In this document: piece after piece, positions 48,195 through 60,562 of the stretch
Numbering within the stretch: the first letter of the stretch is position 1
Layout of the letters: every line of letters starts with the position of its first letter
Assembly (NCBI GenBank): GCA_024516035.1
Contig: CM044967.1
Coordinates: 9,916,990-9,980,989 of the forward strand
DNA: 64,000 nt
DNA from: Bactericera cockerelli
Lineage: Eukaryota > Arthropoda > Insecta > Hemiptera > Triozidae
Direction of reading: 5' to 3'
Notes under the pieces: model-generated
Database searches by the model: none
Seen by the model: the letters and a program-made list of their open reading frames with translations, nothing else
Told to the model about the DNA's origin: nothing
Program-made: the position numbers and the translations under genes

Positions 48195-51100
48195 TTATCG
48201 TGTATAATACACCCTGTAATACAGAGTTTTTGATCGCCACAGGCTGTAGGAGTTATCAAATTTAAGTAGGTACACCCCCTCGCCTGGGTAGCAATGAGAA
48301 CCAGCATAGACTTCTTGGTGACAGTCACGCCGCATAATGGGAGAAATGATAGAGAAGGGGGAGCGGTTCACAATCCTGGTGGTCTTTCGAGACTGTGTGG
48401 TACTGTGTCGAGATCCTCCACGCACTGAGTCCTTTGGCAAAACTGTGAATCAATAATAATAATGGTATGAAAAATAAACTAGCATATATTTTTTCTCTTT
48501 AGCTAAGAATTTATTTAAGATTTATTTGTATATTTTTTATTTATTTATGTATGACTTTGTACCACATACAATTGTATATTTTGTACAAATAAAACAATAA
48601 ATTAAATTAAATATTTTCTTTTTTTTAAATTCCTAACAATAAAGTGCTTTCTTTAGGTACTATTTTTATACAGTTTGTGACCAATTAGAATACTTTTTGT
48701 ATCTCATAGGTGTTAAAATAGTAATCAGTTGTAATGAACTCAAGTACGAAGCATACAAATCACATTAAAATCTAAGATAGAAACGAGAAAGAATTTTTTC
48801 CAGATGTTTTGTGTGGAAACCGTTAATTTATGGAGTACCTATACAGAGTGAACGAAAAGTCCGGGAACGGATTTCTATCTTTTTAACGACTCAGGATAGG
48901 GGCTTGAATTTTTGTATGAAGTTCTAATGCAAGATTTTCCATTTTTTGGTGGAATTGGAATTTTTACAGGGTGTCTCAGAAGTAGTGAATAGACATCAAC
49001 TTTCGATTTTTAAATAGAACCTTCAACTTACTCTGAGTCTCATCTTCATCTATTTCATAATCATCTTCATAGTCCACCTCCGAATTATCATCTTCCTCTT
49101 CATCATCGTCATCATCATCATATGCAGCATCGTCTGAAATTACCTGAAGAAAACAATTAAACAATGTAATAAAATTGTATACAAATAATATAATAAAATT
49201 GAAATGCTCTCTCTCTCTCTCTTTCTTTCACTCTCTGAATGTACAGATACAAATTAGTCCAAAATCAAAATTAGTTTTAGTGTACCAAATTTTCTCCCAG
49301 TGACTAAAAGATTAAACTAAAATTACCAAACAGTTAGGTTTAATGTGATGTCTCATTATGGGTTGCATAAAAAGAGATACGAAAAACGATATCTTGAGAA
49401 AGATGAATGGGTGTATTCCTGTTGGAATAGTTAGATTCTGTGTAGTTAGATTGCCGGAAGTACCCAATTGTTGCATTTATTAATGAACGCTGATCGATTT
49501 GCAGTTTATAAAACATTTTCTTTTTACCCTCACACTTAAAATTAATGTTCAATACAAAAGCTATTACCTAATAAAGTGATTAGGTCCAAAAACCTGTATA
49601 AAATGTTGAGAAAAATCATCATTGATCAAAGAGATTACAATTACCTCATCATCAGTTTCTGAAACGTGAACGGAGAGCTGATTGGTGGGTGATTTGTTCC
49701 ACTCGAAGTAAATACCAAACCCCAAGTCGTAATGATCGGTGCAAAATTCCCAGTACAGACATGAGCCTCCCTCGTGAGTAGGAACTCGAACCTGAAATGA
49801 AATAATTCATGTTAAGAAATTGGAATAGTGTTGTTCAACATTTATTTAGTGTTTTCCTGTTTTATATTTTTTTTAATGTTTTTGTTGTGATACTTAAAGT
49901 ATTTTGGGTCCCTTTTTTAAGAGGAGGGGAAAGCTCATGCCGAAAAGTGTGGAACTCAGACATGGACCGCCCGGTATCCATGGCTGCCTACCCTAACTAA
50001 AACCCGCGGCTCCTCTTGAATGCTAAACCATACCGTTGTGGGACTGTTATTTCAACATTTGGATCCCTTAGAGCCCTGAGGAATGTAACTTCTAAATTTA
50101 CTAAGAACAAATGATTATATTTTATCTTCTTTTTTGAACAATACTACTTAGTTTTCTGTTTTCAAGTATGCAATAAAACTTTTAAAAAAATAGAAACCAT
50201 ATTGAAGTTGAGAAAAAGAAAAATTGGTCGGGTATTTCTAATCACTTGATGCATGGATTCACTACTAACTTATTAAGATTTTTGGGGCGGAATTAATAGA
50301 CGTTTTTGTAATACCCCTGGATATATAGCTTATCGTCCTGTACATATATACTTGTGCTAATTACAACGTGATATCACAACCACTAAAACTCGCCTTACTA
50401 AACTTTTGCTTAACTTGGGACTTGAACCACTGACCTTCAAATTACAAGTCCGCCACTTTATCGTCAAGAAACTGTTTTTTTTTTTTGTCGACCTACGTGG
50501 CTCACTGGTTAAGAGTATTGGTTACTGAACGGGAGGTTGCGGGTTAGAAAATGAGGCCGGACTGGAATATTCTGACCGAGTTTTAAAGTTGCCGGAATGG
50601 CATGGGTTTACCTTTAGTGCCCTGAAGTAATGCGAAACGGTTCCGAGGCACAACTGCTTGTCTTTAAATAAAATGAGGTCGGTATCCTGCATTAATATTC
50701 CTACTTTTCATGACTACAATAATTTACCGTTACAGTTTCACCATGTCCAATTTTGATAATGGCATCCCCTCCTTCCTTTTTGATATGATCTTTGAATGAT
50801 TTTATGTTAGTGAGAGTCCACATGTTTGCTGGTTCTATTTCTGGAATTAAAAAAAGGTGTACATGTAAACAGCTACACTTATCAACGAATTCGTAATCTC
50901 GTGAAAAATACATTTCAACAGAATGAGGGAGAAAACTGTTGATATTTGATTTTTTTTGACATCGTCACTCGACGCTCGTAACTTTACGACGGTACCTTTA
51001 ATAATTATCTTGTCTCTCACTAATGATAAAAAGACAAATCTTAGTAGGTCAGTTATTTTTCTGGACAACATCATATGTACTTGATTATAATAATTTCTTA

Positions 51101-54100
51101 GTAAATCACATTTTTTCGTCATTTTCATAGTAAAATATTCACAACTCGAACTACTTAAGTTTAGAATGTAATATCTAATAATCAACCTTAATTACAATAT
51201 GCAACAAAATGAGAAGAATGGTAGGAGTTAACAAATACCAAACAAACAAAAGAGTAATTTTGGTAAAAAATAAATTGGTTCAGTCCTTGTTGAGTGCTTG
51301 AAATACTTTAGGTAAAAGGTGTGAGTAGTTACCTGAAATGTCTTCCTCTGAAGTTTGAATAATGCCACTCTCAGAAATAACATCAGTCAGATACTTGTTG
51401 TTGGCATGTGATTGCTGTTCATGGGCAAGCAATATTTGTTGCATGTATTGCAAATAATGCTGATCCTGGAGCTGTCGAACCAACACAGCTTGTTGCTCTG
51501 GATTTCCAGGAAACTGCAAATCAATATAAGTAAAACATATTGATATAAGTAAACTAATATTGATAAACTGCTGAATGCAATAACGTTACTATTATTGACC
51601 AGCATGCGCGGATATAGCCCTCTTGTACTGGGGGGGCACAATCGCATAATCTACCTAACTACCGGGTTGCACCCCCCCCCCACACACACACACACACAAA
51701 TGTCAATATTTTTTGTATCACCCATCCATTTCTTCTCCTTACTGAATCTCAAGAATGGCTCATCAGAACTTCGCCATCAATATGTCAAATGAAGACTCCA
51801 ACCCTTGCAAAAACACTCTCGCTTTGAGGTGATAGTTCGTCACGACATATTTCGAGAAAAAATGTCATTCAGGTCAAAAAACGTAAATACTTTTTGTTTA
51901 CCCATCCATTTTATGTCCTTACTCAACGTAGCTCAAAAACGGCTCATCAGAATTTCGTGATTGATATCTCAAATGAAAACTTGAACCCTTGCTTAAAACT
52001 TTCTCTTTTTGAGTTGATACGCCGCCGCCATGGCGCCGTCACGACAAATTTTGAGAAAAAAATTTTGGTCGAAAAATGTGATTTTTTTGAGTCACCCATC
52101 CATTTTTTGTCCTTACCCCGTGTAGCTGAACCCTAGAGATATATTCCCTGATCCAAATGGGCCTATAGGTAAAAATTCAGGTTTCTCGGACAATCTGTGT
52201 GGATTTGACAACTTTATTATTTAGTTATTTCTTATTGGTCTTGGAATTGGGAATTATTTTGGGGCCCGTGCCCCTAACTTATTGAGATTTTTTTTAACGG
52301 GATTAGATAGATAGATAGATAAATTTTATTTGTAATAAAATCAAATTTTGTTACAATGGTTGGCATTAAGACTATGAATAATTTCAAATGAGCTTAAAAA
52401 TAATTAAAATAAGAAAGAATAAAAAAGTAAATATTAAAAATAACATTATGGCCCTTGCATTTTGTTAACATAAATATAGTAAAAACAAATTAAACTAACA
52501 AAGTTACTAAGTTACTATTCCACTCAACATAATTATTTATCATTCATTTATTCGTTTCTGATAAAAGAACGAATCCTCAAAGCTGCCTGCACATAACCAA
52601 ATATTTTACTTATATCCAATCTATTCTCTGTATTCAGGAGCGAAGTAATTTCGTTATTATGAGCTTGTAATAATGCTCTAATATAAACTTCCCTAAATTG
52701 TTCATATAAGGAACACTGTTTAAAAAAGTGATTCAAAGATTCAAGCTGTCCAAGCTCACAATTTGTACACATTTCATTCTGATCCCACTCATACATCATA
52801 CCATTGAAATATATTTTTACCACTTTTCCTGCAAGACGTATTTAACGGGATTAGTCTTAGAATTGGGAATTATTTGGGGTCCCGTGCCCCCCTAACTTAT
52901 TGAGATTTTTTTTTTTTACGGGATTAGTCTTAGAATTGGGAATTATTTTGGGTCCCGTGCCCCCCTAACTTATTGAGATCTTTTTTTTAACGGGATTAGT
53001 CTTAGAATTGGGAATTATTTTGGGTCCCGTGCCCCCCTAACTTATTGAGATCTTTTTTTTTTTACGGGATTAGTCTTAGAAATGGGAATTATTTTGGGTC
53101 CCGTGCCCCACTAACTTATTGAGATTTTCTTTACGGGATTAGTCTTAGAATTGGGAATTAGTTTGGGTCCCGTGCCCCCCTAACTTATTGAGATTATTTT
53201 TTACGGGATTAGTCTTAGAATTGGGAATTATTTTGGGGCCCGTGCCCCCCTAACTCATTGAGATCTTTTTTTTACGGGATTAGGTATAATGAAATTTGAG
53301 AAACACCGCTTGCCGAAAAAATCTGGGGGGCACGTGCCCCCCGTGCCCAAGTCATTTTATCCAATATTTTAGGTTGACCTCACTCTGCCACCCATGGGCA
53401 CCATACCTATATTTTGGGTACTTCTAGAAATTCACAACATTCTAGACATTCATATTCTATTGTAGGGTCAATGTGACTCATGTTCATGTATGAGTTTAGG
53501 TGTCTAGACCATAGATGTATGTAGATCTATGGTCTAGACACCTTTATTCATACATGGGTCACATTGACCATACAATGGAAGATGAATGTCCAAAATGTTG
53601 TGTAACTCTACATAACATACCTCAACTCTTCAACTGCTCATTAGAACCCACACTTCTCACACCTGACTTTTGGCTTTATCTCATTGAGGTACCAAAATTC
53701 CTGAAACTACCAATTGAAAATGATGAATTGACACAGACTGCAGGATATTTGAATTACTGGTACTACAACAACAACATATTTTCTAATCAATAAATAAGAT
53801 GAAATGGTTCCATAGGTTCTCAAAATTAAAATAACTAACACATCCTTTTCAAACCACAGTACTATATTGCATTTAAATTACCTGATCTTCAGCATAAACT
53901 CTAAACTGTACATATGTCTGTTGATTCAAAGCATCTTGGATTAGCCTTCTTTTTTTCTCATCGATGGAAGCATCCTGATTAACTTGAATGTCATTAATTT
54001 GTCCATTATTTAATTTTTCTTCCTCTTTCATATTTTCTATTTTTGGTGTTTGATTGACTTCTTGTTTTTGAGCAAGATGAGCATCAATGAATGGTTTGAA

Positions 54101-56986
54101 AAGGAAACATTTTGAGAGCAAGAGATCAATGAAATTTGTCATAGCTTCTTCCGAGGACATGTCACCTAACTCTTTCCAAGCCAGTCTGTAAATTAAAATG
54201 ATAGAATTTTATATTTTTGATAATTTTTGTTAGTCAAGATGAGGTGATTATTTATTCAAACAAAGTGGGACCAATGGTCAATGTCATTCAATATTTTTCT
54301 CTTGAATGTGTTGAAAACTTACAGAATCTTAACAGGTATTACCTGAGCCTCAATCCAGAAAACACTTTGACACTTAAAATCCCCGAATCTCCCTTTCAAC
54401 TGTCAAATTTTGTACAGATAAACCAATCAGAGTGTGTTGGTTAAGAATGATTTCTTGAACAAGGCCCTGTTGCCAAGTTTGTTTACATGTATCTCCTGGC
54501 TAATTTATCTATAAATAGAGTGTGGTTAGTTTAAATTCCAGTCTTTTAATGACAACAAGGGCTGGTAAAGTGATATTTTTACTATATTTTCAGTGTATTT
54601 AAAAATAATTAAATGGTTCTTTAATTATTTTCAGGTCATATAGTTCCAACTGGCTAAAAGAGTCTGGCTGGGGGACTATAAACAGTGAGTAGACCAGTAG
54701 TCTGGCTGGGGGACTATAAACAGGGAGTAGACCAGCATTGGCTTGGTTCTGGGGCCCTTGTCAATTATTAGCCTCCTTGTGAAGACAGTGGTAGAAGTGC
54801 TGAGTCATTCCTCCACTGTCTGGCTACCATCTTTCACGATGACGTCACCCTATGATAATGAAGTTCCAATATACATGATAAACCCACATGTATGCTCCAT
54901 AGTTAAAATTCTAATAAAATCTTAAAAAGAAAAATGATTTGTTAGTGTGTAATAAAGTTTAAACACTTTTGAATCTTGAGAATCACAAGTTGGATTGAAA
55001 TGAAATTTGGCTTGGATACCAATGACAATCTCAATTCAAACTATTTTTCAAAAGTTGATTTTTTAAGCTTTTTAAAAAACTGGCAAAGAATGAGTTCTCA
55101 GCTGTAGGAATCAGTTCAAGAAAAGTAAGTAAGTTATAATGCTGCACCCTGTATTTCCTGTTACTCAACTTGATCTTAGGACAAGTTAATAAAAAATATT
55201 TTACCTTCTATTCCTTCCTATCACATCCAGTACTCCAAGTTGTGGCAAAGTTTCTTCATTACACTTTCCAAAAGCAACTTGTTTGGAAAATGCCACCAGT
55301 TTTATTTTGTCTTCATATGATAAGTTCAGAATTTTGCCTTCCATATCTGAAACAAGCAAAGATGAATTGAAAACTTAGTGCTGTTTAGTAAAAGTATCTC
55401 TATTTATTTTTTTCAATATTAAAAAAAAAAAAAAAAAAAAAATCCATGTATTTTTTACATTATATTATTACAGACTTTAGAATTATTATAGAACCCTTTC
55501 TCAAAGTTACAAAAAAACTGTTGAGAAAGGGGGATTAGTTATGTTTAGATTAGATTGTGTATCTACTTGTCAAGGTGTGTCCTCTGGGTGGTGATTAATG
55601 TGAGCAAGCACTTACTTACTTACTTTCCGAGTCCGGTAAAACCAATATCTCAAATATTTCTCCAATATGTGGATGTTTTGATGGCAATATTATTTGCGGC
55701 CATGAGGTCTTGGTGGGTGCAGGATTCTTCAAGATCTGGACATACCAGGAGGTGGGGCATGTCTTGGAGTTCACCACAAGGACATGTGTCATCATCTGAG
55801 AGCTTCCATTTTTTGAGGTTAGATTTGCACCTTCCAACACCAACTCGCAATCTATTGAGGGGCTTCCATATATTGTAAGGTAAGTTGCTACCAGCCGAAA
55901 TGTTTTCTTCCAGTTGTTTTATTGGATTCCTCACTGTTTCTTTCCATCTCTTCAGTCTTTCTTCTTCAGGTGTTGTTTCTAGTTTTTGTGATGTGTTGAG
56001 AAAACTCTTTCTTGATTTCAGTCTGGATGTTTGTGGCTGGTGGTTGTATAGGGGGTGTCTAGGGTCGTTTTCTTGTTTCTTTCACTCATTGAAGTTGCCT
56101 CCCGTAGATTGTTTATTTAACGATCGGGCGTACCCTGGGCAACGACTTAGTCGGCAGAAACTTCTAAATACCGGAAACCAAAAACCAACCAAATGCCAAA
56201 GCAAGCACTAGCAACCATAAAAAACCTGTCATTGAAGCGAGGGATATCCACACAACACCCCTCATATCTTTTCACCTTACCCCAAAACCACCAACCCTCA
56301 GGGTTACAAATCAAATCAAATCAAAATTTATATTTATTTCTTTTCATTTTTTTTTTACAATAATTATGAATATCGTCAATTTGATTTGATTTGATTACAG
56401 ATCTGTGGCAAATCACTGTGAAAATAGCGGAATTCCTTGAGCTGCCTACTGGAGAGAAATAAAACGTGAAATAGTGGACAGCTTCAAGAAGAACACTCGA
56501 TAAAATTTCAGCTTTTAAAGGTCTTTATCAATTATGAAGATAATAATATTCAGTAGTCAAAATCTGTTAGTATCATGTAATTTTTTAAACTATTTTTGGG
56601 ACCACTGAATGGATATTTCTTCTATTTAGAAAATGTTTATTTTCTCTCAATAGGTAGGTATTATGACTCATTTTCTTTTTTTTGTTGAAAATAAGGGATC
56701 CTCTGATACTTTGTTGGTTGGATCCAATTTAATTTATTGCAGGTAAAATATTATATTTGGAGCCATAATTTTTGTTGTCCCAAAAAGACCGAATTATGTA
56801 CTCTCTTACAGAAAAAATCTGGCATCATGCTACAAAAAGAGTTCATTTACCTCTGAAAAATTTCAATGCCAATTGGTAGATGTCTTTCACTGGCAAAGAC
56901 CATTTTCTAGTCTCCTTATCACTTTCATCAGTCACTTCAGAGTTTGATAGTATGTCACTCACTCCATTTACTTTTGATTCACTCAT
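48195..56986 (-). CDS. ACBD3: ACBD3 / GCP60 Golgi protein, complete, 8 coding exons
   Basis: Coding exons in transcript order: 56986-56851, 55346-55205, 54185-53882, 51513-51333, 50840-50728, 49791-49645, 49143-49032, 48442-48195. All phases agree; total about 460 aa. Residues about 30-115 are an acyl-CoA-binding domain ([31 protein letters not shown]). About 125-190 are charged and helical. About 200-228 are the conserved Q-rich segment ([18 protein letters not shown]), which in the family recruits PI4KB. About 256-460 are the GOLD domain ([40 protein letters not shown]), which binds giantin, interrupted by an Asp/Glu run at 347-378. The product acts on the cytosolic face of the Golgi. It is shorter than the vertebrate protein mainly in the linker. 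The start ATG at 56,986 follows a possible untranslated-exon acceptor (TTCTTGCAG near 57,008). Introns hold LINE, SINE and tandem-repeat insertions. Confidence 0.96.
50284..50460. repeat. MITE fragment followed by SINE-like sequence
   Basis: GGGCGGAATTAATAGACG and TTTTTGTAATACC repeat the left 35 bases of the 34,974 MITE, but the right end is missing. From about 50,395 a reverse-strand tRNA-like head follows (GGGACTTGAACCACTGACC; TTACAAGTCCGCCACTTTATC), related to 17,140. Confidence 0.55.
50487..50690 (+). repeat. tRNA-derived SINE
   Basis: ACGTGGCTCACTGGTTAAGAG (A-box region) and GGTTGCGGGTTAGAAAA (degenerate B box), then a non-tRNA body ending near AATAAAATGAGGTC. It lies in the ACBD3 intron upstream of the exon at 49,791. 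Confidence 0.55.
51705..52133. repeat. Tandem repeat of about 190 bp, 2.3 copies
   Basis: Each unit starts CACCCATCCATTT..TCCTTAC, continues GGCTCATCAGAA.TTCG, TCAAATGAA and AACCCTTGC, and ends TTTTGAGAAAAAAATTTT or a variant. It is preceded by a (C)n(AC)n tract at 51,670. Confidence 0.75.
52240..53290. repeat. 72-bp tandem array, split by a retrotransposon
   Basis: Six full units (starting at about 52,845, 52,917, 52,989, 53,063, 53,133 and 53,203) contain ACGGGATTAGTCTTAGAATT, GGGTCCCGTGCCCCCCTAAC and TTATTGAGAT followed by poly-T. A further unit at 52,240-52,306 is separated from the rest by the insertion at 52,307-52,843. Confidence 0.85.
52307..52843 (-). mobile_element. 5'-truncated non-LTR retrotransposon (LINE) 3' end
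   Basis: On the - strand an open frame (to stop 52,548) carries the cysteine/histidine pattern of LINE reverse-transcriptase C-termini ([19 protein letters not shown]) followed by a short helical tail. The 3' end is a (TATC)n run at 52,307-52,320. The 11-base target AACGGGATTAG is present on both sides (52,296-52,306 and 52,844-52,854). Confidence 0.8.
53430..53800 (+). mobile_element. LINE 3' fragment with an inverted-duplicated 5' end
   Basis: The open frame 53,515-53,793 ends in the C-terminus typical of Jockey-like reverse transcriptases ([20 protein letters not shown], then [15 protein letters not shown]). The segment upstream, 53,430-53,515, is an inverted copy of 53,524-53,608, forming a palindrome with arms of about 85 bp and an 8-base centre (GTATGTAG). 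Confidence 0.75.
54663..54930 (+). repeat. Second copy of the 37,623 repeat
   Basis: The same ordered phrases as 37,623-37,785, with an extra 36-bp tandem duplication at the start (AGTCTGGCTGGGGGACTATA twice). It continues to CATGATAAACCCACATG and an A-rich end. Confidence 0.65.
55616..55985 (-). mobile_element. LINE 3' coding fragment in ACBD3 intron 1
   Basis: The - strand frame 55,934-55,650 reads [20 protein letters not shown], then [20 protein letters not shown], the cysteine/histidine motif at the end of many non-LTR reverse transcriptases. The upstream part is missing. An AT-rich segment bounded by CAAATCAAATCAAATC repeats follows at 56,300-56,398. Confidence 0.75.
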
Positions 56987-57009
56987 CTTCTGGGAAAAGG
57001 CTACACTGC

Positions 57010-60000
57010 AAGAATAGAACTGGAAACTAAATCCAAAATATTCACTGTAGATGAAATTGTATCTGTTTAATTCAATGTAGTCCTCATTTTAAAATACTCT
57101 TACAAAATTATAACTCTCATGCTGCAGAAAACACTGATTTTATGTTTTCTATTTTTAACTAAATTAGAGAATAACAGAGAAAAACGTAGAAGGGTCTGAA
57201 TTTGTGACTAAAAACTGGAAAATACCATCACTAAGTAGAGGTGGGAAAGCTTGCTTGAATATTGTCAGATGTAATAAATGTATTATCACTTAAAAAATCT
57301 TAACTTGAGTCACCATTCCCATCAGTAATGAGCAGTCTTGTGGTCTTATCTAGCATTGAAAATGAAAACTGAATAATCTGATTCTGATTACACTGATAAG
57401 TTGGGACATCATAAAACGCGCTTTTGTTTACATTTTCTGCTATGGTGAGGGGGTGGGGGTTTATATTTAAAAAGTCCGTAAACCCAGATAACAGAAAAAC
57501 GCGCTTGAATTATAAAAAGAGGACTACGGCTTTGGACAATTCACTTCTTTGCATATCTCATTTCCCTTATGCCCTACCCCTAAAAAGTGTTAGGTCTCTC
57601 GGTCATCCAACTCTTCAGGGGCGCATGGAGATGTCTGCTACAGTCATGACATCACCGAGTGTAAAAACACTGAGGATGATGTCATCTCTTACAAGTACGA
57701 TGTTTCATTTAATTAGGATGTTTAAATAACAACAAGTTGATACAACATACAGAAGAGTCCTAACTCGAAATTCAAGGGACAGAAGCATCATTTCGAGCTA
57801 TCGGGATTCCGAATACAGAGTGAAGCTCGACAAGAGCCGAAAAATTCTTTCGAGTTCAGGGGATTTTCGACATATCGGGATTTCGAGTTAACGCGATTCT
57901 ACTGTAGTTGCCACATTTAATTCTTTTATCTTGAGATAACTGCCAGATTTTTTAATGCGTGTGCAATGCCCACGTTGCCCTATTTTGATCTTAGTAAACA
58001 TGTTCCTCTAATGAATGTCGCATCTAGTCGCTATCCATAGAATATGCTTCTCATTTTCCGTCATCAGCAGATCCCGTAACATCCAGAGAAGAAAATCATC
58101 TACCCTGTCGGGATTCGAACCCATAAGCTACCTGCAATCCAAGCGGCGCGGCGAGCCGTGTTTATCTGTACAAGAATGATTAGATACAATACAATACATG
58201 TCCTATGAGATAAGTCTAACTAATGAAGGGAGTAATTTATTAATAGGTAACTATAATAACTATCAATATTCCATCATCAAATATAATTTTAGTTTTTTAG
58301 TATTCTCAATAGAAACCCGAGGTCCTTGGGCGACAGAATAAATAAACAGGATTGGAGATGGTATGAAGAGGGAAAAAAGATCGCGACAGTTTTTAATCCA
58401 GCATGTTCGATGGCTATCCAGCGTGGCAATGCGGAGTGTGAGGGATACCATTCCAACCACTAGAGCCTCGGAAGAGGTATTTTATTTATAATTTTAATAT
58501 ATCATTTTACTTGTCAAGATGAACTATGTATGTTAAACCAATAAAATAAAATCCGACTAAAAAGAAAATATTTATTCTCATGGGCAAATTTTTTTTGGTA
58601 ATTTTTCAGTTTGGATAAAATCAATTTCGTATTTACTTAACCATTTATTAATTTAATTTATCAAAGAATAGTTTTTGTTCATATTCCTGGATTAATTCTG
58701 AAATAAATAGACTGTTCAATTGTATTACAATATTTTATATATTTTCCATTAGCAAAATTATTAACCACAAGGGATTGTGCGGCTGGTTGGATAGGTTGAA
58801 TGGTGATTCAGGTCAATTGATGTGGTTTGAAAATTTTATTGTTAAGATGCAACCACGATGATAGATAGCATCATTACTCAACTTTTTAAATTTGTGAACT
58901 CATTGAAAACCACGTTATAGTTACAGGAAGATTTATTAATTTATACATATAATAATAATAATAAATAACTATTTAGGTAATACAACAATGAATCTATGAT
59001 TTTCCATCAGTACAAGAAATTTAAAGTTGACTGTTGATGCTAGCATTGTTGTCAAGGTCTTAGATTAATAGCCAATCAAACTATCAAATGTTACTTAAAC
59101 TAAGCATAGAAATCACAATATGTTAGGAAATAATCCCCTTGATTCAATATATACTCCATCTTTAGTTGATGACAGGTTTCTTTTTTTTTTGCATTGGTTG
59201 GCAAGGCCATTCCATACAGCCATGATGACAGGTTCAATCTTAACAATGCAACTTTTGTATGACATATAAGGGACAATTTTAATATTCTTTCTGAAGTGAA
59301 ATAGCTGTAGTGAACTTTTCACTATAATATCAACAGGACTTTTACAAAACAATTAAACTTGTTGATACAGCTGATGAACATAATTATTTTGAAGATAAAC
59401 CTTCCATTACTGTCTTGCAATCTGTAAACCATTCAATTTTTGTGTGTACAATATGGAGTTTATTCAATGTTCAAGATTGTTTTTGTCTCGTCTCCTTTTC
59501 TTTCAATTTTTTTCTCTCTAAGGTGAATTGTATGTTTTCTTTGTTGCTTAGAAACATTAACTCAGCCATATACAGGGCGTCTCAAACAACGATATCACTA
59601 TATTTTTCTCAAGAAATTCCATTGTTTATTGATAAACTATCGTTTAAAAATATTGCACGTCAACTTTCCCATTTTCTTGTGACTGAAAATTGATACAACT
59701 TAAGATATACATGAAATATTTAATGTTTTTTGTTTGAAAAATAGAAATCAGTATACAAATTTTCTCTGAATAAGTAAACCAGGTAAAGACCGCACCCAAG
59801 ACAAGAGGTTTCTCAGAAACATGGCAACCCATATCATGCATGGTCATTATTGTTGATCAATCAATTGCACCCTGTCTTTGTAAATTATCATATTATCAAA
59901 GATGGTCCATTGTCCAGATTTAGAGTACAAGTATTATTACATATAAAATAATCAAAACATAAATTTTACCAAGAAAATATTTAAATAAATTTCTCTACTA

Positions 60001-60560
60001 ACACTATAAAAAATATACATTTAAATCTTGCTAGAAACGGTCTTGCATCACCCCCAATTCACTCCACTATGGCTGCTGGGAGACAATTCTAAACATTACT
60101 AAAAAATTGCAATGTCCGAAATAGCAAAGGTTTTTTTTTGTTTTAAACTCAAGCAGTTCTTGAGAAAATGACAGTGAGTGGTTTGAGAGACTATGAAAGA
60201 ATAAAACCATATTCATGAGAGAGCTATTGAATCGGAGCGTTCCTACAATTTCACTAGGCTTAGCCATAATATTTGATGACTTTTAAATTGAAACTATCAT
60301 GTGTAAATAATTATACGTTGCATTGATAGCATAGTGTTATTTGCAGAGTGATTCTAAGTAAACCAAATACTGTAAATCTGGTTTTCCAAGTTTTTTTTTC
60401 GAGAAACATGTAATTTATGAATGCATTATTGAAAAAATTGACCACCAAGCCTTTTTAGAAGCTTATTTAGTACCATACAGTTCGTATGGCTTAAGGAATG
60501 TCAAGGTATACAAAATAATAAATAAAAAAAAATTGGTTAAAAAGGTTGAATGAGAAAACA
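57010..60560. other. Intergenic between arfaptin and ACBD3
   Basis: No further gene. It should contain the ACBD3 promoter and first untranslated exon (right of 57,000) and the arfaptin 3' UTR (left of 60,563). Near 58,080-58,150 a reverse-strand tRNA-like SINE piece carries GGGATTCGAACCC. At 57,770-57,905 there is a decayed repeat with CGAGCTATCGGGATTCCGA and CGACATATCGGGATTTCGAG. ORFs here are unrecognised. Confidence 0.5.
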
Positions 60561-60562
60561 TA

